Positions 17,162 to 25,889 are shown, counted from the first letter of the stretch. The stretch: DNA of 64,000 nucleotides from Agromyces hippuratus (GCF_013410355.1 NZ_JACCFI010000001.1:2170001-2234000); one strand, 5' to 3'. The notes: generated by a model not told the origin, from the sequence alone. Translations and numbers: made by a program.

Positions 17162-17718
17162 CAGAGCACCTTGAAGTAGTCGAAGGGCTCGAGGCAGTCG
17201 CGGCACTCGTAGAGGGCCTTGCACGACGTCGAACCGAAACGGGCGAGCTCGCGGGTGTTGAGCGAGTCGCAGCGCGGGCACTTCACGGCGAGCTGCACGC
17301 GCACGGGCCCTGCCGGGCGTGCGGCGGCGTTGCCGCTCGGTGCCTGGATGCCGTACGTGCGCAGCTTCTCCTTGCCGGCCTCGCTCATCCAGTCGGTGGT
17401 CCACGCGGGGGCGAGCACGAGGTCGACGCGCACGTCGCCGTAGCCCGCGTGCGTGAGCGCGAGCAGCACGTCGTCGCGCATGGCGTCGAGCGCTGGGCAT
17501 CCGCTGTACGTCGGCGTCAGCTGCACGCGCACGGCGCCGTCGTCGGCGATCTCGACCGACCGCAGCACGCCGAGGTCTTCGATCGTGAGCACGGGGATCT
17601 CGGGGTCGGTCACGGTCGCCGCGACCGCCCATGCGCGCACGGCGGCTGGATCGCTCGGCACCGGCCGGGCGACCGACGCTGCGGACGCCTCGGCGCGCTG
17701 CGTCACCGCCGCGGTCAC
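17161..17718 (-). CDS. paaD: PaaD, phenylacetyl-CoA epoxidase maturation protein
   Basis: A 185-residue protein of the MIP18/DUF59 family with a C-terminal zinc-ribbon-like segment. The N-terminal domain carries VTDPEIPVLTIEDLGVL and the characteristic TPTYSGCPALDAM. The C-terminal part has CPRCDSLNT and CKALYECRDCLEPFDYFK. PaaD is needed for activity of the epoxidase, probably by helping iron or Fe-S cluster insertion. The GTG at 17718 overlaps the paaC stop (GTGA); another GTG directly precedes it. Confidence 0.92.
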   Translation of the reverse strand: MTAAVTQRAEASAASVARPVPSDPAAVRAWAVAATVTDPEIPVLTIEDLGVLRSVEIADDGAVRVQLTPTYSGCPALDAMRDDVLLALTHAGYGDVRVDLVLAPAWTTDWMSEAGKEKLRTYGIQAPSGNAAARPAGPVRVQLAVKCPRCDSLNTRELARFGSTSCKALYECRDCLEPFDYFKVL

Positions 17719-18611
17719 CACGATGCTCCGGGGTGCGCGCGGGCGAGCACCTGCATCTCGGCGAGCAGCGGTCCGAGGTGCTCGGTGTGGCTCCCGTGTC
17801 GTCCGCCGCCGGAGGCGATGAACGCCGTGCGACCGGTCGGGCGCTCGAGCACGGCCTCGGTGAAGACCTCGTCGATGACGGCGTCGAACGCCGGGCGCAG
17901 GGTCGACGGCAGCACCGCGATGCCCGCTGCGGCGAGCCGCTCGACGAGCTCGTCGTCGTCGAACAGCTCGTCGACGTAGGGCCAGGTGTCGATGATCGCG
18001 AGGAGCATGCGGCGACGCGATTCCTCGGTGCCGCCCGCGAGCCGGAGCACCCACTGAGTGGCGTGGTCGCGGTGGTAGTCGACCTCCTTCACCGACTTCG
18101 CGGCGATCGCCGCGAGCGTCGGATCGGTCGAGTCCACGAGCCACGAATACAGCTCGAACAGGTAGGCGGATGCCGCGAGTTGGCGCGCGATCGTGTGCGC
18201 GAAGTCGCCGTTCGGCTGTTCGAAGAGCCAGGCGTTGCGGAACTCGGGCTCATCGCGCCAGTAGGCGAGGTCGTCTTCACTGCGACCGCTCGCGGTGCCG
18301 GCGTAGTGCATCAGCGATCGGGCGTGCCCGATCAGGTCGAGGGCGATGTTGCCGAGCGCGACATCCTCTTCGAGCTCGGGGGCGCGGGCGATCCACATGC
18401 CGAGCTGCTGGGCGAGCACGAGGGCGTCGTCGCCGAGGCGCAGCGCGTACTCCGCGACATCCGCCGAGGCGACCGCCGTGCTGCCGTCGGCCGCGGTGCC
18501 CGCGAGCTCGTCGGCGAGCGCGAGTCGGTCGACGGAGACATCGCCGTGGATGTCGTCTGCAGGTTGAGTCGGTCGAAGCCCTTCGACGGGCTCAGGGCGC
18601 ACGCCGCTCAC
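17715..18611 (-). CDS. paaC: PaaC, structural subunit of phenylacetyl-CoA epoxidase, with repeat-derived N-terminus
   Basis: A 298-residue ferritin-like subunit that pairs with PaaA and lacks the iron site. The family core begins at about residue 53 (AEYALRLGDDALVLAQQLG) and runs to HTEHLGPLLAEMQVLARAHPGA near the end. The first about 50 residues are extra compared with E. coli PaaC. Part of them (VRPEPVEGLRPTQPADD) is encoded by a copy of the dispersed CTTCGAC-GGCTCA repeat seen elsewhere in this window. The GTG start at 18611 overlaps the paaB stop, which supports translation through the repeat; a GTG or TTG further inside the extension is possible. Confidence 0.93.
   Translation of the reverse strand: MSGVRPEPVEGLRPTQPADDIHGDVSVDRLALADELAGTAADGSTAVASADVAEYALRLGDDALVLAQQLGMWIARAPELEEDVALGNIALDLIGHARSLMHYAGTASGRSEDDLAYWRDEPEFRNAWLFEQPNGDFAHTIARQLAASAYLFELYSWLVDSTDPTLAAIAAKSVKEVDYHRDHATQWVLRLAGGTEESRRRMLLAIIDTWPYVDELFDDDELVERLAAAGIAVLPSTLRPAFDAVIDEVFTEAVLERPTGRTAFIASGGGRHGSHTEHLGPLLAEMQVLARAHPGASW
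18563..18599. repeat. Dispersed CTTCGAC-GGCTCA element inside the paaC 5' coding region
   Basis: On the plus strand TTGAGTCGGTCGAAG is followed after CC by CTTCGACGGGCTCAGG, forming an imperfect hairpin with 2 mismatches in about 14 bp. The core CTTCGAC.GGCTCA recurs at 21820-21831 after paaK and, in the opposite orientation, at 27916-27931 within paaZ. Similar GC-rich repeats giving peptides such as PEPVEG and LRQAQ are common in high-GC genomes, from memory. Confidence 0.7.
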
Positions 18612-18913
18612 AGGTGCTTCACCCCTTCGCTCTTCGTGTAGTAGACCGCGTGACGGTAGTTCTTGCCGGCGGGGCTCTCGAAGAAGGCGCCCTTCGCGTC
18701 GGGGTCGCTCGTGGTGATCGCGTCGGCGGGCACGACCCAGATCGAGATGCCCTCGTTCCGCCGCGTGTAGAGGTCGCGCGCGTTGCGCACCGCCATGTCG
18801 GCATCGGGCGCGTGCAGCGAACCCACGTGCACATGCGAGAGGCCGCGGTTGGCGCGCACGAAGACCTCCCAGAGAGGCCAGGCCTCGGTGCCGATCTCAC
18901 CTGGTGTCGACAT
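18608..18913 (-). CDS. paaB: PaaB, small subunit of phenylacetyl-CoA epoxidase
   Basis: A 101-residue protein, the usual size of PaaB, with the family pattern WPLWEVFVRANRGLSHVHVGS, ARDLYTRRNEG and IWVVPADAIT. PaaB bridges PaaAC heterodimers into the active hexamer-like complex. Start ATG at 18913 overlaps the paaA stop by one base (TGATG); its stop overlaps the paaC GTG start. Ends with a basic YYTKSEGVKHL tail. Confidence 0.94.
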   Translation of the reverse strand: MSTPGEIGTEAWPLWEVFVRANRGLSHVHVGSLHAPDADMAVRNARDLYTRRNEGISIWVVPADAITTSDPDAKGAFFESPAGKNYRHAVYYTKSEGVKHL

Positions 18914-19896
18914 CACGCCACCGCCCCTGCGAGCTCGCGCCCGGCCTGCTTGCGGGCGTACTCGTGCGCCGCCTCGCGCACCCAGGCGCCGTCTTCGTGG
19001 GCCTCGCGGCGTCGGCGGATGCGCTCGGCGTTCGCCGGACCGCGGCCCGCGAGCACCTCGTTGAACTCGGTCCAGTCGATCTCGCTCATGTCGTACTCGC
19101 CGGTCTCCTCGTTGAAGCGCAGGTTCGGGTCGGGCAGCGTCACGCCCATGACCTCGGCCTGCGGCACGAGCATGCCGACGAAGCGCTGGCGCAGCTCGTC
19201 GTTCGAGAAGCGCTTGATGTTCCAGGCCATCGACTGGGCGGAGTTCGGCGACTGGTCGTCGGGCGGGCCGAACATCTGCAGCGCGGGCCAGTACCAGCGG
19301 TTCACCGCGTCCTGCGCCATCTCGCGCTGGGCCTCGGTGCCCTGCATGAGTTCGAGCAGGATCTCGAAGCCCTGGCGCTGGTGGAACGACTCCTCCTTGC
19401 AGATGCGCACCATCGCCCGGCCGTAGGGGCCGTAGGAGGCGCGGCAGAGCGGCACCTGGTTGCAGATCGCGGCGCCGTCGACGAGCCATCCGATCGCGCC
19501 CATGTCGGCCCACGTGGGGGTCGTGTAGTTGAAGATCGACGAGTAGCGCGCCCGGCCGGTGATCAGCTGGTCGGTCATCTCCTCGCGCGTGATGCCGAGG
19601 GTCTGCGCGGCCGAGTAGAGGTAGAGCCCGTGGCCCGCTTCGTCTTGCACCTTCGCCATGAGGATCGCCTTGCGCTTCAGGCTCGGAGCGCGCGTGATCC
19701 AGTTCGACTCGGGCTGCATGCCGATGATCTCGGAGTGCGCATGCTGCGAGATCTGCCGGATGAGCGTCTTGCGATAGGCATCGGGCATCCAGTCGCGGGG
19801 CTCGATGCGGGAGTCGGCGGCGATGAGGTCGTTGAACCGGGCCTCCTCTGCGGAGAGCTCCGGGTCGACCACACTGAGGTCTGCTGGAGAGGTCAT
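18913..19896 (-). CDS. paaA: PaaA, catalytic diiron subunit of phenylacetyl-CoA epoxidase
   Basis: A 327-residue diiron oxygenase subunit. Iron-ligand helices are visible: the E-x-x-H in KVQDEAGHGLYLY and the second pair in CKEESFHQRQGFEIL, with an upstream Glu helix around SAEEARFNDLIAADSRIE. It inserts one oxygen atom of O2 into the aromatic ring of phenylacetyl-CoA. I chose the ATG at 19896 because AGGAG lies 6 nt upstream; an in-frame ATG at 19926 would add ten residues but lies within the probable transcription start region next to the operator. First gene of paaABCDE-paaG. Confidence 0.95.
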   Translation of the reverse strand: MTSPADLSVVDPELSAEEARFNDLIAADSRIEPRDWMPDAYRKTLIRQISQHAHSEIIGMQPESNWITRAPSLKRKAILMAKVQDEAGHGLYLYSAAQTLGITREEMTDQLITGRARYSSIFNYTTPTWADMGAIGWLVDGAAICNQVPLCRASYGPYGRAMVRICKEESFHQRQGFEILLELMQGTEAQREMAQDAVNRWYWPALQMFGPPDDQSPNSAQSMAWNIKRFSNDELRQRFVGMLVPQAEVMGVTLPDPNLRFNEETGEYDMSEIDWTEFNEVLAGRGPANAERIRRRREAHEDGAWVREAAHEYARKQAGRELAGAVA

Positions 19897-19927
19897 CGTC
19901 GACTCCTGTGTCTCTGGATTCGGCATT

Positions 19928-19949
19928 ACTAACCGATCGTTCAGTTAGT
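19928..19949. promoter_or_regulatory. PaaR-like operator and paaA promoter
   Basis: A 22-bp imperfect palindrome with ends ACTAACCG and CAGTTAGT and centre ATCGTT. It matches, with one change at the fixed positions, the PaaR motif I remember from Corynebacterium glutamicum (ACTNACCG at one end, CGGTNAGT at the other). On the minus strand it overlaps the probable -10 hexamer TATACT (19952-19947), with TTGCCG 18 nt further upstream as -35. A bound TetR-type repressor would block RNA polymerase directly. It also lies 64 nt before divergent paaI and could control both directions. Confidence 0.75.
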
Positions 19950-20012
19950 ATATGCTCATGTCGAGCGCTGCGGCAACGCGCGCGAACACATGAACTCGAC
20001 GAGGAGCTTCAG

Positions 20013-20423
20013 ATGGCGGATGCCGCGACCACCCCGACCCGCACGATGATGCAGCGCGACCAGGCCTCCGCGGCGCTCGGCATGGTCGTCGAGCTCGACG
20101 AGCCCGGCCACGCGGTCGTCTCGATGCGGGTTCGCGACGACATGACGAACGGCTTCCACATCACCCACGGCGGCTTCGTCTTCACTCTCGCCGACACCGC
20201 GTTCGCCATCGCGTGCAACGAGGACCACACCGTCACCGTCGCCGCCGGGGCCGACATCACCTTCCTGAAGTCCACGGTCGCGGGGCAGACCCTCACCGCG
20301 ACCGCCCGCCGACGCGCGCGCAGCGGCCGCACCGGCCTCTACGACGTCACGGTCGTCGACGAGCAGGGCGACGCCGTCGCCGAGTTCCGCGGCCGCTCGA
20401 TCTCCACCAACCGCACCATCTGA
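20013..20423 (+). CDS. paaI: PaaI, hydroxyphenylacetyl-CoA thioesterase
   Basis: A 136-residue hotdog-fold acyl-CoA thioesterase. Family features are GFHITHGGFVFTLADTAFAIACN, containing the HGG-x-x-x-x-x-D active-site pattern with Asp in LADTAFA, and the ADITFLKSTVAGQ strand. It releases CoA from dead-end ring-modified intermediates. The ATG at 20013 follows GAGGAG at 20001-20006. It is divergent from paaA across the PaaR-like operator and 20 nt ahead of paaK, so paaI and paaK form an operon. Confidence 0.92.
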   Translation: MADAATTPTRTMMQRDQASAALGMVVELDEPGHAVVSMRVRDDMTNGFHITHGGFVFTLADTAFAIACNEDHTVTVAAGADITFLKSTVAGQTLTATARRRARSGRTGLYDVTVVDEQGDAVAEFRGRSISTNRTI

Positions 20424-20443
20424 CCCCGCCACCAGGAGCCCCC

Positions 20444-21787
20444 GTGTCGACGACGACCACCTCCCCCTCCATCTCCGGCCTCGCCCCCGCGGCACTCGCA
20501 GACCTCGACGCCGAAGAGCGGATGTCCCGCGCCGAGGTCGAGGCGCTGCAGCTCGAGTGCCTGCAGCAGACCGTGCAGCACGCCTACGACAACGTGCCCC
20601 TCTACACGAGGAAGTTCGACGAGGCGGGGGTGCACCCCCGAGACATCCGCTCGCTCGCCGACGTCGTGAAGCTCCCCTTCACGACCAAGGAGGACCTGCG
20701 CCAGACCTACCCCTTCGGCATGTTCGCCGTGCCGATGGAGCAGGTCGCGCGCATCCACGCCTCGAGCGGCACCACGGGGCGCCCCACCGTGGTGGGCTAC
20801 ACGAAGGGCGACCTCGACCGCTGGGCGACGCTCATCGCGCGGTCGCTGCGGGCCAGCGGCATCCGGCCCGGCATGAAGGTGCACAACGCCTACGGCTACG
20901 GGCTCTTCACCGGCGGCCTCGGCGCGCACGGCGGCATCGAGAAGCTCGGCGCGACCGTCATCCCGATGTCGGGCGGCCAGACTGCACGACAGGTCCAGCT
21001 CATCCTCGACTTCGAGCCCGACGCGATCCTCTGCACGCCGAGCTACCTGCTGACGATCGCCGACTGCATGGTCGAGCAGGGCATCGACCCCCGCTCGACC
21101 TCGCTCAAGGTCGCCGTGCTCGGCGCCGAGCCGTGGACGAACGAGATGCGGCACGAACTCGAGCAGCGCCTCGGCATCGACGCGCTCGACATCTACGGCC
21201 TCAGCGAGGTCATGGGCCCGGGCGTCGGCAACGAGTGCCTCGAGACGAAGGACGGGCCGCACATCTGGGAGGACCACTTCCTGCCCGAGATCATCGACGG
21301 CGACACGGGCGCCCAGCTCGCCGACGGCGAGATGGGCGAGCTCGTCTTCACGTCGCTCACGAAGGAGGCATTCCCGGTCATCCGGTACCGCACGCGCGAC
21401 CTCACGCGTCTGCTGCCCGGCACCGCCCGGCCCGGCATGCGCCGCATCGAGAAGATCACCGGCCGCAACGACGACATGATCATCCTGCGCGGCGTGAACC
21501 TCTTCCCGACGCAGATCGAGGAGATCGTGCTCGGCATCGAGCAGCTCACCCCGCACTTCATCCTCGAGCTGCGCCGCACGGGCACCATGGACGACATGAC
21601 CGTGCGCATCGAACGGCACCCCGACCTCTCGGTCGAGGTCTGCCAGGCCGCCACGGTGGTGCTCGCCAAGCGCATCAAGGAGGGCATCGGCTCGACCGTC
21701 GCCGTGCAGCTCGAGGAACCGGGCGCCCTCCCCCGCAGCGAGGGCAAGTACAAGCGCGTCTACGACCTGCGCGGTTCTGCGGGTTGA
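20444..21787 (+). CDS. paaK: PaaK, phenylacetate-CoA ligase
   Basis: A 447-residue AMP-forming ligase that activates phenylacetate with CoA and ATP. The adenylation P-loop is HASSGTTGRPTVVGYTKGD near residue 105; other motifs are YGLSEVMGPGVGNEC, IRYRTRDLTRL and the C-terminal GRNDDMIILRGVNLFPTQIEE hinge region. The start is a GTG at 20444 with AGGAG 5 nt upstream. It follows paaI and precedes the regulator paaR. A hairpin overlaps its stop codon. Confidence 0.95.
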   Translation: MSTTTTSPSISGLAPAALADLDAEERMSRAEVEALQLECLQQTVQHAYDNVPLYTRKFDEAGVHPRDIRSLADVVKLPFTTKEDLRQTYPFGMFAVPMEQVARIHASSGTTGRPTVVGYTKGDLDRWATLIARSLRASGIRPGMKVHNAYGYGLFTGGLGAHGGIEKLGATVIPMSGGQTARQVQLILDFEPDAILCTPSYLLTIADCMVEQGIDPRSTSLKVAVLGAEPWTNEMRHELEQRLGIDALDIYGLSEVMGPGVGNECLETKDGPHIWEDHFLPEIIDGDTGAQLADGEMGELVFTSLTKEAFPVIRYRTRDLTRLLPGTARPGMRRIEKITGRNDDMIILRGVNLFPTQIEEIVLGIEQLTPHFILELRRTGTMDDMTVRIERHPDLSVEVCQAATVVLAKRIKEGIGSTVAVQLEEPGALPRSEGKYKRVYDLRGSAG

Positions 21788-21839
21788 GCCCGCCGAAACC
21801 TGCCGCCCGGGTCGGGGTGTCGACAGGCTCAACCCGCAG
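21777..21839 (+). terminator. Long-loop inverted repeat at the end of paaK
   Basis: CTGCGGGTTGAGCC at 21777-21790 and its exact complement GGCTCAACCCGCAG at 21826-21839 form a 14-bp stem with a 35-nt loop. The left arm contains the paaK stop codon. The right side carries TCGACAGGCTCA, a shortened copy of the dispersed element. It could terminate paaK mRNA just ahead of paaR. Confidence 0.55.
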
Positions 21840-21862
21840 GGACCGGCGCAGAGGATGCGAAG

Positions 21863-22513
21863 ATGATGGCGATGTCTGAGAACGGTTCACTTCGACGCGG
21901 GCGCCCCGGGTACGACCAGCAGGGGATCCTCGAGGTCGCCGTCGCCGCGTTCAACCAGTACGGCTACGACGCGACCTCGATGGGGGTGCTCGCCGATCGA
22001 CTCGGCCTGTCGAAGTCGGCGATCTACCACCACTTCGCCTCGAAGGACGAGATCCTCGAGCGCGCGCTCGACGACGCACTCAGTGCTCTCGAGGGCGTGC
22101 TCGGCGAATCGGACGCCACGCGCGGCCGCGCCGCCGATCGGCTCGAGGCGGTGCTCGGCGGCGCCGTGCACGTCCTCGTCGAGAAGCTGCCGTCGGTGAC
22201 GATGCTGCTCCGCGTGCGCGGCAACACCGAGGTCGAGCGGCGAGCGCTCGCCCGGCGGCGAGCGTTCGACCGGGCGGTCACCTCGCTCGTCGAGGAGGCG
22301 CAGGCAGAGGGCAGCCTCCGCTCCGACATCGACCCGAGCGTCGTGGCTCGCCTCGCCTTCGGCATGATCAACTCGATCGTCGAGTGGTACCGCCCGGGTG
22401 GCAAGGAGGACGCCGACCGGCTCGCCGGCGACGTGATCGCCATCGCCCTCGACGGGCTGCGCATGCCAACCTCGAATCGCGTCGAAGAGCTCATCGAACG
22501 GGGACCAGCATGA
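21863..22513 (+). CDS. paaR: PaaR, TetR-family regulator of phenylacetate degradation
   Basis: A 216-residue TetR-type repressor. The N-terminal helix-turn-helix is clear: QQGILEVAVAAFNQYGYDATSMGVLADRL followed by GLSKSAIYHHFASKDEIL. The C-terminal ligand-binding domain is of the PaaR type. From family knowledge the likely inducer is phenylacetyl-CoA. It sits inside the paa region and its likely binding palindromes lie upstream of paaA and paaJ. Two ATGs are at the start; no strong ribosome binding site is visible. Its stop overlaps the next gene (ATGA). Confidence 0.88.
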   Translation: MMAMSENGSLRRGRPGYDQQGILEVAVAAFNQYGYDATSMGVLADRLGLSKSAIYHHFASKDEILERALDDALSALEGVLGESDATRGRAADRLEAVLGGAVHVLVEKLPSVTMLLRVRGNTEVERRALARRRAFDRAVTSLVEEAQAEGSLRSDIDPSVVARLAFGMINSIVEWYRPGGKEDADRLAGDVIAIALDGLRMPTSNRVEELIERGPA

Positions 22514-22908
22514 TCGAACCACTCGACGGCCTGCCCGCAGGCGTGATCGGCTTCCGTGCCGTCGGCACGATCGAGGCCGAGGACTACCGCGACGTGCTCG
22601 ACCCGGCGATCCATGCCGCGCTCGACGCGCACGGGCGTGTCGACTGCGTCTTCGTCATGGGCGAGGAGTTCGACCACTACTCGCTCGGGGCGATGTGGGA
22701 GGACGCGAAGCTCATCGGCCTCCCCCACTCGGCGTGGGGTCGTGCGGCGTTCGTCACCGACCACGACGTGCTCGCGGGCATCGCGACCGCGTTCGGCGGG
22801 CTCGTGCCCGGGGAGTTCCGCGTGTTCCCGCTGGCGCAGCGCGACGAGGCGATCGCCTGGGTGGCGGAGTCGGCGTCGGCGCCGGCGTCCTCCACGTCGT
22901 CGGACTGA
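22510..22908 (+). CDS. SpoIIAA-like (STAS-related) protein
   Basis: A 132-residue protein resembling the SpoIIAA-like family found in environmental bacteria: GVIGFRAVGTIEAEDYRDVLDPAI at the start, VDCVFVMGEEFDHYSLGAMWEDAKLI in the middle, and RAAFVTDHDVLAGIATAFGGLVPGEFRVF. This family has a STAS/CRAL-TRIO-like fold and unknown role, perhaps lipid binding. The ATG overlaps the paaR stop, so it is co-translated with the regulator. The last ten residues are low complexity. No direct link to phenylacetate is evident. Confidence 0.8.
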   Translation: MIEPLDGLPAGVIGFRAVGTIEAEDYRDVLDPAIHAALDAHGRVDCVFVMGEEFDHYSLGAMWEDAKLIGLPHSAWGRAAFVTDHDVLAGIATAFGGLVPGEFRVFPLAQRDEAIAWVAESASAPASSTSSD

Positions 22909-22953
22909 CTCGGTCGACGCCGGGCTGCGCCGATCGCGGCCGCACCGGTCACT

Positions 22954-23334
22954 TCACTCGAGCATGCGCATGCGATCGCTGCGGGCGAGGAACGTCGCAG
23001 CGACGATCGTCACGACGCACAGCACCGCCGGGCCGATCGTCTTGCCCACGTCGCCCTGCACCGCGCCGATGAACGAGTCGATGCCCTGCACGATCGTCAT
23101 CGCCACCGCGATGGCGAGGAGGCCGGCATCGGACCGGAACATCGGGGCCACGAGCGCCATCACGACGAGCGCGACGCTGCGCGATGTCGCGTAGAGCGCG
23201 TCGCTCGCCTCGATTCCACCGTCGATCACGGCGAGCACCGAGTAGGTGACGCTCACCCCCGCGCTGATGACCGTGACCGCGTAGCAGATCCAGAAGGCCG
23301 CACCACGGGCGGCGGTGCGCGTCGATTCGCTCAT
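22954..23334 (-). CDS. Small membrane protein, unknown function
   Basis: A 126-residue protein with four predicted membrane helices (AFWICYAVTVISAGVSVTYSVL, SRSVALVVMALVAPMF, GLLAIAVAMTIVQGIDSFIGAV, IGPAVLCVVTIVAATFLA). I do not recognise a named family with certainty. The ATG at 23334 gives the first clean hydrophobic start; the long upstream extension of the frame has the composition of noncoding sequence. It is convergent with the SpoIIAA-like gene. Nothing around it indicates a role. Confidence 0.65.
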   Translation of the reverse strand: MSESTRTAARGAAFWICYAVTVISAGVSVTYSVLAVIDGGIEASDALYATSRSVALVVMALVAPMFRSDAGLLAIAVAMTIVQGIDSFIGAVQGDVGKTIGPAVLCVVTIVAATFLARSDRMRMLE

Positions 23335-23372
23335 GGCTTCAGGGTGGACGGCGAGCGGCCCGCCGTCAAGCA

Positions 23373-23612
23373 TCACGCCGCGGGGCGCGGCATCCGGTTC
23401 GTCAGATGCCGGCGGGATGTCGCGCGGCGCGGCGCTCGACCGGTCGCCGCTGTCTGCGGCCCAGCCGTCGCGGCGGCACGCGTCTCGGCTGCAGCCGGTT
23501 CGGCTGCTTCGGCGCGGCGCTCCAGTGCGACCCTGCGGCGCTCGAGGTCGCGGGCGATGCGGTCGTCGTTCGCGGCGACGAGGTGCGGGAAGGTGAGTTC
23601 CGAGATCAACAT
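23373..23612 (-). CDS. Small hypothetical protein, Ala/Arg-rich
   Basis: A possible 79-residue protein, MLISELTFPHLVAANDDRIA and onwards, with a charged helical stretch (RDLERRRVALERR) and an Ala/Arg-rich tail. Support comes from an AGGAG motif 8 nt before the ATG and from its resemblance to small proteins seen near the ends of actinobacterial operons. The composition of the second half is poor for a folded protein. It occupies most of the 425-bp gap between the membrane protein and the helicase. Otherwise that gap shows only a TATTCT box at about 23682 that could serve the helicase promoter. Confidence 0.45.
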   Translation of the reverse strand: MLISELTFPHLVAANDDRIARDLERRRVALERRAEAAEPAAAETRAAATAGPQTAATGRAPRRATSRRHLTNRMPRPAA

Positions 23613-23759
23613 GTGTCTGCTCCTGTGTGTCTGAGTCGAGACTCCTCGCTAAGGAGGGCTCGAGACATCCGCAGATCGCCCTATTCTTCGTCCCACCGTC
23701 TGAGGTGGCTCCAGCACTCCGCCCAGCCGCTTGTCGGCCGCGTGCGCCAGAGTGGGGGG

Positions 23760-25886
23760 ATGACCCTCGCAGCGCCGCCCGCCGACACCCGATCCGCTGC
23801 GCTCGCCGCGCTGCGCGAACTCGTCGGGCGTGACGACGCCGAGTTCCACGACGGGCAGTTCGAGGCGATCGAAGCCCTGGTCGAGGGGCGCCGCCGTGCG
23901 CTCGTCGTGCAGCGCACCGGGTGGGGCAAGTCGGCCGTGTACTTCGTCGCGACGCTGCTGCTGCGCCGACAGGGCGCCGGTCCGACGGTGCTCGTCTCAC
24001 CGCTCCTCGCCCTCATGCGCGACCAGATCTCGGCCGCCGAGCGAGCCGGGGTGCGGGCCGTGGCCATCAACTCGACGAATCCGCACGAGTGGAGCGACGT
24101 GCTCGCCCAGCTCGACCGCGACGAGGTCGACGTGCTGCTCGTCTCCCCCGAGCGGCTCAACAACCCCGCGTTCCGCGAAGAGCAGCTGCCCGCGCTCGTG
24201 CGGCGCATCGGCATGCTCGTCGTCGACGAGGCGCACTGCATCAGCGACTGGGGCCACGACTTCCGGCCCGACTACCGGCGGCTCCGCGACCTCATCTCGC
24301 AGATGCCGGCCGAGGTGCCGGTGCTCGCAACCACGGCGACGGCGAACAGCAGGGTCGTCGCCGACGTCGCCGAGCAGCTCGGCACGGGCGCGGCCGACGG
24401 CGAGGCCGCCGCTCCCGAAGTGCTCACGATCCGCGGGCCGCTCGCCCGGGCGTCGCTGCGACTCGGCGTGCTGCGGCTTCCCGACTCGCCGAGCCGGCTG
24501 GCCTGGCTCCTCAGCCACCTCGACGACCTGCCGGGTTCGGGCATCATCTACACGCTGACCGTCGCCGCCGCGAACGACACCGCGCGCCTCCTGCGCGAAC
24601 GCGGCCACGAGGTGCGCGCCTACACGGGCCAGACCGACACCGACGAGCGCACCGAGTCCGAGGGCATGCTGAAGCGCAACGAGGTGAAGGCGCTCGTCGC
24701 CACGAGCGCGCTCGGCATGGGCTTCGACAAGCCCGACCTCGGGTTCGTGCTGCACCTCGGCGCACCGTCGTCGCCCGTGGCCTACTACCAGCAGGTCGGC
24801 CGCGCCGGCCGTGCCAGCGAGAGCGCCGACGTGCTGCTGCTCCCCGGCACCGAAGACGCCGCGATCTGGCACTACTTCGCGACCGCGTCGATGCCCGATC
24901 AGGAGCGTGCGGAGCGCGTCATCGGCGCCCTCTCCGACGTTCCCGTCTCCACGCCAGCACTCGAGGCGATGGTCGACATCCGCCGCACCCCGCTCGAGCT
25001 CCTGCTGAAGGTGCTCGACGTCGACGGGGCCGTGCGCCGGGTGCAGGGCGGCTGGGTCGCGACCGGCATGCCGTGGGTCTACGACGCCGAGCGCTACGAG
25101 CGCATCGCCGCCGAGCGGCTCGCCGAGCAGCAGCACATGATCGAGTACGAGCAGACCGACGGATGCCGCATGGAGTTCCTGCAGCGTTCCCTCGACGACG
25201 ACACGGCGGCGCCCTGCGGGCGGTGCGACAACTGCGCGGGCGTCTGGTTCCCACGTGAGATCGCGGCATCCGCCACGGCCACCGCCACCGAATCACTCGA
25301 CCGCGTCGGTGTGCCCGTCGAACCGCGCCGCGCGTGGCCGACGGGCGCCGACCGTCTCGGCGTGCCCGTGAAGGGGCGCATCGCGCCGGCCGAGCAGGCG
25401 AGCGAGGGCCGGGCCCTCGCACGACTGACCGATCTCGGGTGGGGCGGCACGCTGCGCGAACTGTTCGCGGCGGGCGCGCCTGACGCGCCGGTCACGCCGC
25501 AGGTGCTGGCGGCCTGCGTGCGCGTGCTCGCCGACTGGGGCTGGGCCGAGCGGCCGGTGGCGGTCGTGGCGATGCCGTCGCGCTCGCGCCCGCAGCTCGT
25601 CGACTCGCTCGCCCGGGGCCTCGCCGAAGTCGGGCGGCTTCCCTACCTGGGCGCCCTCGAGTTCCGCAACGGCGGGCCGACCGGCCAGCCCGGCGGCAAC
25701 AGCGCGTTCCGGCTCGCCGGACTGTGGGACCGGTTCTCGGCCGACGGCCTCGACGTGCCGGCGGGCGGCGTGCTGCTCGTCGACGACCAGGCCGACAGCC
25801 GGTGGACCCTCACCATCGCCGCACGCGAGCTCCGCCAGGCGGGCGCGACCGAGGTGCTGCCGTTCGCGCTCGCGCTGCGGGGCTGA
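23760..25886 (+). CDS. RecQ-family ATP-dependent DNA helicase
   Basis: A 708-residue superfamily 2 helicase. Motif I is RTGWGKSAVYF (the RecQ-like TGxGKS with Trp), motif II is VVDEAHCISDWGHDFRPDYRRL, motif III LATTATAN, and motifs IV-VI include IIYTLTVAAANDTARLL, ATSALGMGFDKPDL and YYQQVGRAGRA. A zinc-binding region with GCRMEFLQ and CGRCDNCAG follows. The last about 230 residues form a separate domain (LARGLAEVGRLPYLG, VLLVDDQADSRWTLTIAARELR) resembling a phosphoribosyltransferase-like fold seen in actinobacterial RecQ-like proteins. The ATG at 23760 follows GTGGGGGG. It stops 3 nt before the convergent paaZ stop. Confidence 0.9.
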   Translation: MTLAAPPADTRSAALAALRELVGRDDAEFHDGQFEAIEALVEGRRRALVVQRTGWGKSAVYFVATLLLRRQGAGPTVLVSPLLALMRDQISAAERAGVRAVAINSTNPHEWSDVLAQLDRDEVDVLLVSPERLNNPAFREEQLPALVRRIGMLVVDEAHCISDWGHDFRPDYRRLRDLISQMPAEVPVLATTATANSRVVADVAEQLGTGAADGEAAAPEVLTIRGPLARASLRLGVLRLPDSPSRLAWLLSHLDDLPGSGIIYTLTVAAANDTARLLRERGHEVRAYTGQTDTDERTESEGMLKRNEVKALVATSALGMGFDKPDLGFVLHLGAPSSPVAYYQQVGRAGRASESADVLLLPGTEDAAIWHYFATASMPDQERAERVIGALSDVPVSTPALEAMVDIRRTPLELLLKVLDVDGAVRRVQGGWVATGMPWVYDAERYERIAAERLAEQQHMIEYEQTDGCRMEFLQRSLDDDTAAPCGRCDNCAGVWFPREIAASATATATESLDRVGVPVEPRRAWPTGADRLGVPVKGRIAPAEQASEGRALARLTDLGWGGTLRELFAAGAPDAPVTPQVLAACVRVLADWGWAERPVAVVAMPSRSRPQLVDSLARGLAEVGRLPYLGALEFRNGGPTGQPGGNSAFRLAGLWDRFSADGLDVPAGGVLLVDDQADSRWTLTIAARELRQAGATEVLPFALALRG

Positions 25887-25889
25887 GCG

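Noticed and set aside
19896..19926. Upstream ATG for paaA at 19926
   Set aside because: It would overlap the probable transcription start region adjacent to the operator, whereas the ATG at 19896 has AGGAG at proper spacing.
21777..21839. Attachment site or CRISPR repeat at the paaK-paaR junction
   Set aside because: Only a single inverted repeat is present, with the dispersed element in one arm; no integrase or array.
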